Source of the DNA: Actinoplanes campanulatus
GTDB taxonomy: Bacteria > Actinomycetota > Actinomycetes > Mycobacteriales > Micromonosporaceae
Direction: 5' to 3'
DNA: 64,000 bases
NCBI RefSeq assembly: GCF_014647795.1
Contig: NZ_BMPW01000012.1
Location: forward strand, 124,001-188,000
Below the pieces are notes generated by a model. That model had not been told where the DNA came from. It searched no databases and worked only from the letters and a program-made list of their open reading frames with translations. The stretch's first letter is position 1. Each line of letters opens with the position of its first letter. Positions 61,630 through 64,000 of the stretch are shown in pieces. The position numbers were made by a program, and so were the translations under genes.

Positions 61630-61643
61630 TAGGCTCAGCCCTC
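61630..61643 (+). promoter_or_regulatory. Leaderless-type -10 box before the Nif3-like gene
   Basis: TAGGCT at 61630-61635 lies 8 bases before GTG 61644. Overlapping TATAGG at 61628 gives an alternative. No Shine-Dalgarno sequence. Confidence 0.45.
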
Positions 61644-62483
61644 GTGACCGACTCAACCGTCCGGACCGTGGTGGACGCCCTAGACACGCGATACCCGCGG
61701 AACTGGGCGGAGTCCTGGGACCGGGTCGGGCTGGTGCTCGGCGAGTTCGACCACCCCGTCGCCCGTGTGCTCTGCGTCGTCGACTGCGTGCCGGAGACCG
61801 TGGAGCAGGCCGTCGACCTCGGCGCCGACCTGATCGTGGCGCACCATCCGCTGTTCCTGAAGCCGGTGTCGTCGATCGCCCCGGACACGTTCAAGGGCCG
61901 CATCGTGCACCGGCTGATCCGTGCCGACGTGGCGCTCTACACCGCGCACACCAACGCCGACGTGGCCAACCCCGGCGTCTCCGACGCCCTCGCCGCCCGT
62001 CTCGGCCTCACCGACCTGCGCCCGCTGGCGCCCGCCGAGGGCGCGGCCGCCGGCGAGGGGCGCGGTCTGGGCCGGATCGGCGTGCTGCCCGGGCCGCTCA
62101 CGCTGGCGGAGTTGACCCGGCTCGCGGCCGAGCGGCTGCCGGCCACCTCGGCCGGTGTGCGCTCCGCCGGTGACCCGGACCGCCCGATCCGTACGGTCGC
62201 CGTCTGCGGTGGCGCGGGCGACTCGTTCCTGCGGGACGCGACCCGGGCCGGCGTCGACGCGTACCTCTGCGCGGACCTGCGGCATCATCCGGTGAGCGAG
62301 CATCTCGCGGCCGGTGGCCCGGCGCTGCTCGACGTCGCACACTGGGCGAGCGAACGCCCCTGGCTCGACGACGTGGCGGCCTGGCTGCGCGAGGTCTTTC
62401 CCATTGAAGTGGTGGTGTCAGACGTGGACACCGACCCCTGGACCGTCCATGCGAACCGCGACGATTTGGAGATCCGCCCGTGA
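61644..62483 (+). CDS. Nif3-like dinuclear metal-centre hexameric protein
   Basis: This encodes 279 residues from GTG 61644. The family metal ligands are in LIVAHHPLFLKPV, YTAHTNAD (NADVANPG), and near the C-terminus DLRHHPVSEH and DVAHWASERP. Members are Nif3/YbgI (GTP cyclohydrolase 1 type 2-like), ring-shaped hexamers with two metals; activity uncertain. Overlaps the next gene by 4 bases (GTGA). Positional match to Rv2230c. Confidence 0.9.
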   Translation: MTDSTVRTVVDALDTRYPRNWAESWDRVGLVLGEFDHPVARVLCVVDCVPETVEQAVDLGADLIVAHHPLFLKPVSSIAPDTFKGRIVHRLIRADVALYTAHTNADVANPGVSDALAARLGLTDLRPLAPAEGAAAGEGRGLGRIGVLPGPLTLAELTRLAAERLPATSAGVRSAGDPDRPIRTVAVCGGAGDSFLRDATRAGVDAYLCADLRHHPVSEHLAAGGPALLDVAHWASERPWLDDVAAWLREVFPIEVVVSDVDTDPWTVHANRDDLEIRP

Positions 62484-63214
62484 AGGCCGCCCCGGAAGCC
62501 CAGCGCCGTCTGCTCGACCTGCAGGCCGTCGACACCACCCTGGCCCAGCTCGCGCACCGGCGTAAGTCGCTGCCCGAGCTGGCCGAGATCGACGCGGTCG
62601 CGCGGGAGATCTCCGCGCTGGAGGACGAGCGGGTCCGCGCCCAGGTGGTCGTCGACGACCTGGACCGGGACATCGCCCGCCTGGAGAAGGACATCGACCA
62701 GGTCCGGCAGCGCAAGGACAAGGACCAGAAGCGGCTCGACGCGGGTGGTTCGCTGCGTGAGGTCGAGGGCCTCCAGCACGAGCTGGCCACGCTGAACCGG
62801 CGGCAGTCCGAGCTGGAGGACGCCGAGCTGGAGCTGATGGAGCAGAAGGAGACGGCGGAGGCCACCCTGGCCGAGGTGCAGGGCCGGCTGTCGGCCGCGG
62901 TCGGCCGGCGTACCGACGCCGAGCGCCGCCGCGACGAGGCGAACGGGGAGATCGCCAAGGAGCTGGAGTTCAAGACCCAGGCCCGGGTGCCGCTCGCCGC
63001 CGATCTGCCGTCCGACCTGGTCACCCTGTACGACAAGATCCGCACCGATACCGGGATGGGCGCGGCCCTGGTGTACGCCGGGCGGTGCGGCGCCTGCCGG
63101 ATCGAGCTGTACGGTGCCGACCTGAACCGGGTGAAGTCGGCCCCCAAGGACGACGTGGTCCGCTGCGAGGAGTGCCGCCGGATCATGGTGCGCACGTCGG
63201 AGTCCGGCCTGTGA
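62480..63214 (+). CDS. C4-type zinc-ribbon domain protein with long coiled coil
   Basis: This encodes 244 residues. A long coiled coil covers about 35-170 (ISALEDERVRAQVVVDDLDRD, HELATLNRRQSELEDAE). A zinc ribbon near the C-terminus uses CGAC...RCEEC (four Cys). The family (Rv2229c in M. tuberculosis) precedes RNase H in actinobacteria; it may bind nucleic acid or a partner, but no function is established. GTG 62480 overlaps the Nif3-like stop by 4 bases, and its own stop overlaps the next GTG by 4, so the three genes are translationally coupled. Confidence 0.87.
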   Translation: MKAAPEAQRRLLDLQAVDTTLAQLAHRRKSLPELAEIDAVAREISALEDERVRAQVVVDDLDRDIARLEKDIDQVRQRKDKDQKRLDAGGSLREVEGLQHELATLNRRQSELEDAELELMEQKETAEATLAEVQGRLSAAVGRRTDAERRRDEANGEIAKELEFKTQARVPLAADLPSDLVTLYDKIRTDTGMGAALVYAGRCGACRIELYGADLNRVKSAPKDDVVRCEECRRIMVRTSESGL

Positions 63215-64000
63215 CCGGTCTGCGGGTGGTCGTCGAGGCCGATGGGGGTTCCCGTGGCAACCCGGGCCCGGCCGGGTACGGCGCGGTGGTCCGGGACGCC
63301 GCGACCGGCGAGGTCCTGGCCGAGCGGTACGACTCCCTCGGTGTCGCCACCAACAACGTGGCGGAGTACTCGGGCCTGATCGCGGGTCTCGCGGCGGCCG
63401 CCGAGCTGAACGCCGAGCGGGTCGCCGTCAAGATGGACTCCAAGCTGGTCATCGAGCAGATGTCCGGCCGCTGGCAGATCAAGAACGCGGGTCTGCGCCC
63501 GCTCGCCGCCGAGGCCGCGGCACTGGTCGGCAAGTTCGTCGCGGTGACCTACGAGTGGATCCCGCGGGAGCGCAACAAGGCGGCCGACGAGCTGGCCAAC
63601 CGGGCGATGGACGAGGCGGCCGGCGCTCCGGTGAGGCAGGCCCCGGTCAGGGCGGAGTCACCCAAGTCGTGGGCGCCGCCGGCCAGCCTGGAGGAGGCCA
63701 CCCGGATCATCCTGGTCCGGCACGGCGCCACCCCGCTGACCGCGCAGGGCCGCTACTCGGGGCGGGGCGACGTGCCGCTCACCGACGAGGGCGAGGCGCA
63801 GGCGATGGCCGCGGCCGGGCGGGTGGCGGGCATTTCCCGCGACATCGCGGCGGTGCTGTCGTCACCCCTTTCCCGGTGCATGCGTACGGCGGAGCTGATC
63901 GCGGCCGAGGCCGGTGGTGTGCCGGTGACCGTCATGGACGACCTGATCGAGTGCGACTTCGGCCAGTGGGAGGCGAAGACCTTCGCCGAGGTGCAGGAGC
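63211..64000 (+). CDS. Bifunctional RNase HI / histidine phosphatase (3' truncated by window)
   Basis: GTG 63211 overlaps the previous stop. The N-terminal RNase H domain has the acidic catalytic set: VEADGGSRGNPG (D11), NNVAEY (E52), KMDSKLV (D76) and KAADELANR. A linker of about 25 residues follows. The histidine-phosphatase domain begins at ILVRHGATPLT (H171 in RHG) and continues with LSSPLSRCMRTAEL and ECDFGQWEAKTF before the window ends. RNase H removes RNA from RNA:DNA hybrids; the phosphatase half is related to cobalamin-biosynthetic CobC in mycobacteria (Rv2228c). The 3' end is missing. Confidence 0.92.
   Translation, partial: MTGLRVVVEADGGSRGNPGPAGYGAVVRDAATGEVLAERYDSLGVATNNVAEYSGLIAGLAAAAELNAERVAVKMDSKLVIEQMSGRWQIKNAGLRPLAAEAAALVGKFVAVTYEWIPRERNKAADELANRAMDEAAGAPVRQAPVRAESPKSWAPPASLEEATRIILVRHGATPLTAQGRYSGRGDVPLTDEGEAQAMAAAGRVAGISRDIAAVLSSPLSRCMRTAELIAAEAGGVPVTVMDDLIECDFGQWEAKTFAEVQE

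Overview
The window looks like ordinary chromosome from a high-GC, spore-forming-type actinobacterium, most likely of the Micromonosporaceae (Actinoplanes/Micromonospora-like). Coding is strongly GC3-biased, many starts are GTG, and many genes have a TAnnnT -10 box only 5-9 bases before the start codon (leaderless mRNAs). Families restricted to or typical of actinobacteria are present: DUF3145, DUF3052, AhpE, a PucR-type regulator upstream of fabD, homodimeric AceE, and the XRE-TPR/flavoprotein pair. The genus is inference; no rRNA is present to test it. I saw no insertion sequence, integrase or CRISPR array.

Layout. 1-8.0 kb: end of a winged-helix gene, a secreted Ig-like protein, DUF2293, a secreted DUF4142 protein, a DUF4132 protein and an FkbM-type methyltransferase. 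8.0-13.3 kb: a CDP-alcohol phosphotransferase, a DUF2786 protein, then an exported block (GH5-like glycosidase, SGNH lipoprotein, M15-like peptidase). 13.3-21.1 kb (minus strand): an extended urea-uptake operon, urtA-urtB-urtC-urtD-urtE, followed without a break by an NCS1 permease and two overlapping TetR regulators. 21.5-27.5 kb: tyrosine phosphatase, MFS exporter, argS preceded by an arginine-rich leader peptide, and a Tat-exported 5'-nucleotidase. 27.5-38.5 kb: Ser/Thr kinase, STAS anti-anti-sigma factor, surE-pfkB, a metal efflux CDF, a HelD-type RNA polymerase recycling helicase, an alpha/beta hydrolase and a beta-carbonic anhydrase.

38.7-64 kb is a conserved actinobacterial backbone: DUF3145, a GH3 glucosaminidase, then (minus) fasR-like regulator, fabD-fabH-acpP-fabF-accD; a TetR; gltX; aceE; yjbQ; a divergent fused E1 dehydrogenase; DUF3052; ahpE; tRNA-Val; DUF402; a Prim-Pol-like gene; XRE-TPR and flavoprotein; and Nif3-like / C4 zinc-ribbon / RNase H-phosphatase overlapping by 4 bp each. 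From memory this follows the M. tuberculosis Rv2228c-Rv2247 neighbourhood. The genes supply malonyl-CoA and acyl chains (accD, fabD/H/F, acpP), acetyl-CoA (aceE) and peroxide defence (ahpE).

The most unusual element I found is upstream of argS: a leaderless 15-codon open frame, six of whose codons are arginine (four consecutive CGN codons), overlapping the MFS stop region and followed by hairpins, the last of which covers the argS ribosome-binding site. This looks like ribosome-mediated arginine attenuation of an E. coli-type arginyl-tRNA synthetase. Other points of interest are the urt/NCS1/TetR operon with internal hairpins and 11-bp-periodic half-sites upstream of urtA, a palindromic operator before fabD, an accD with no standard start codon, and an E1-like gene with an altered thiamine-diphosphate motif.
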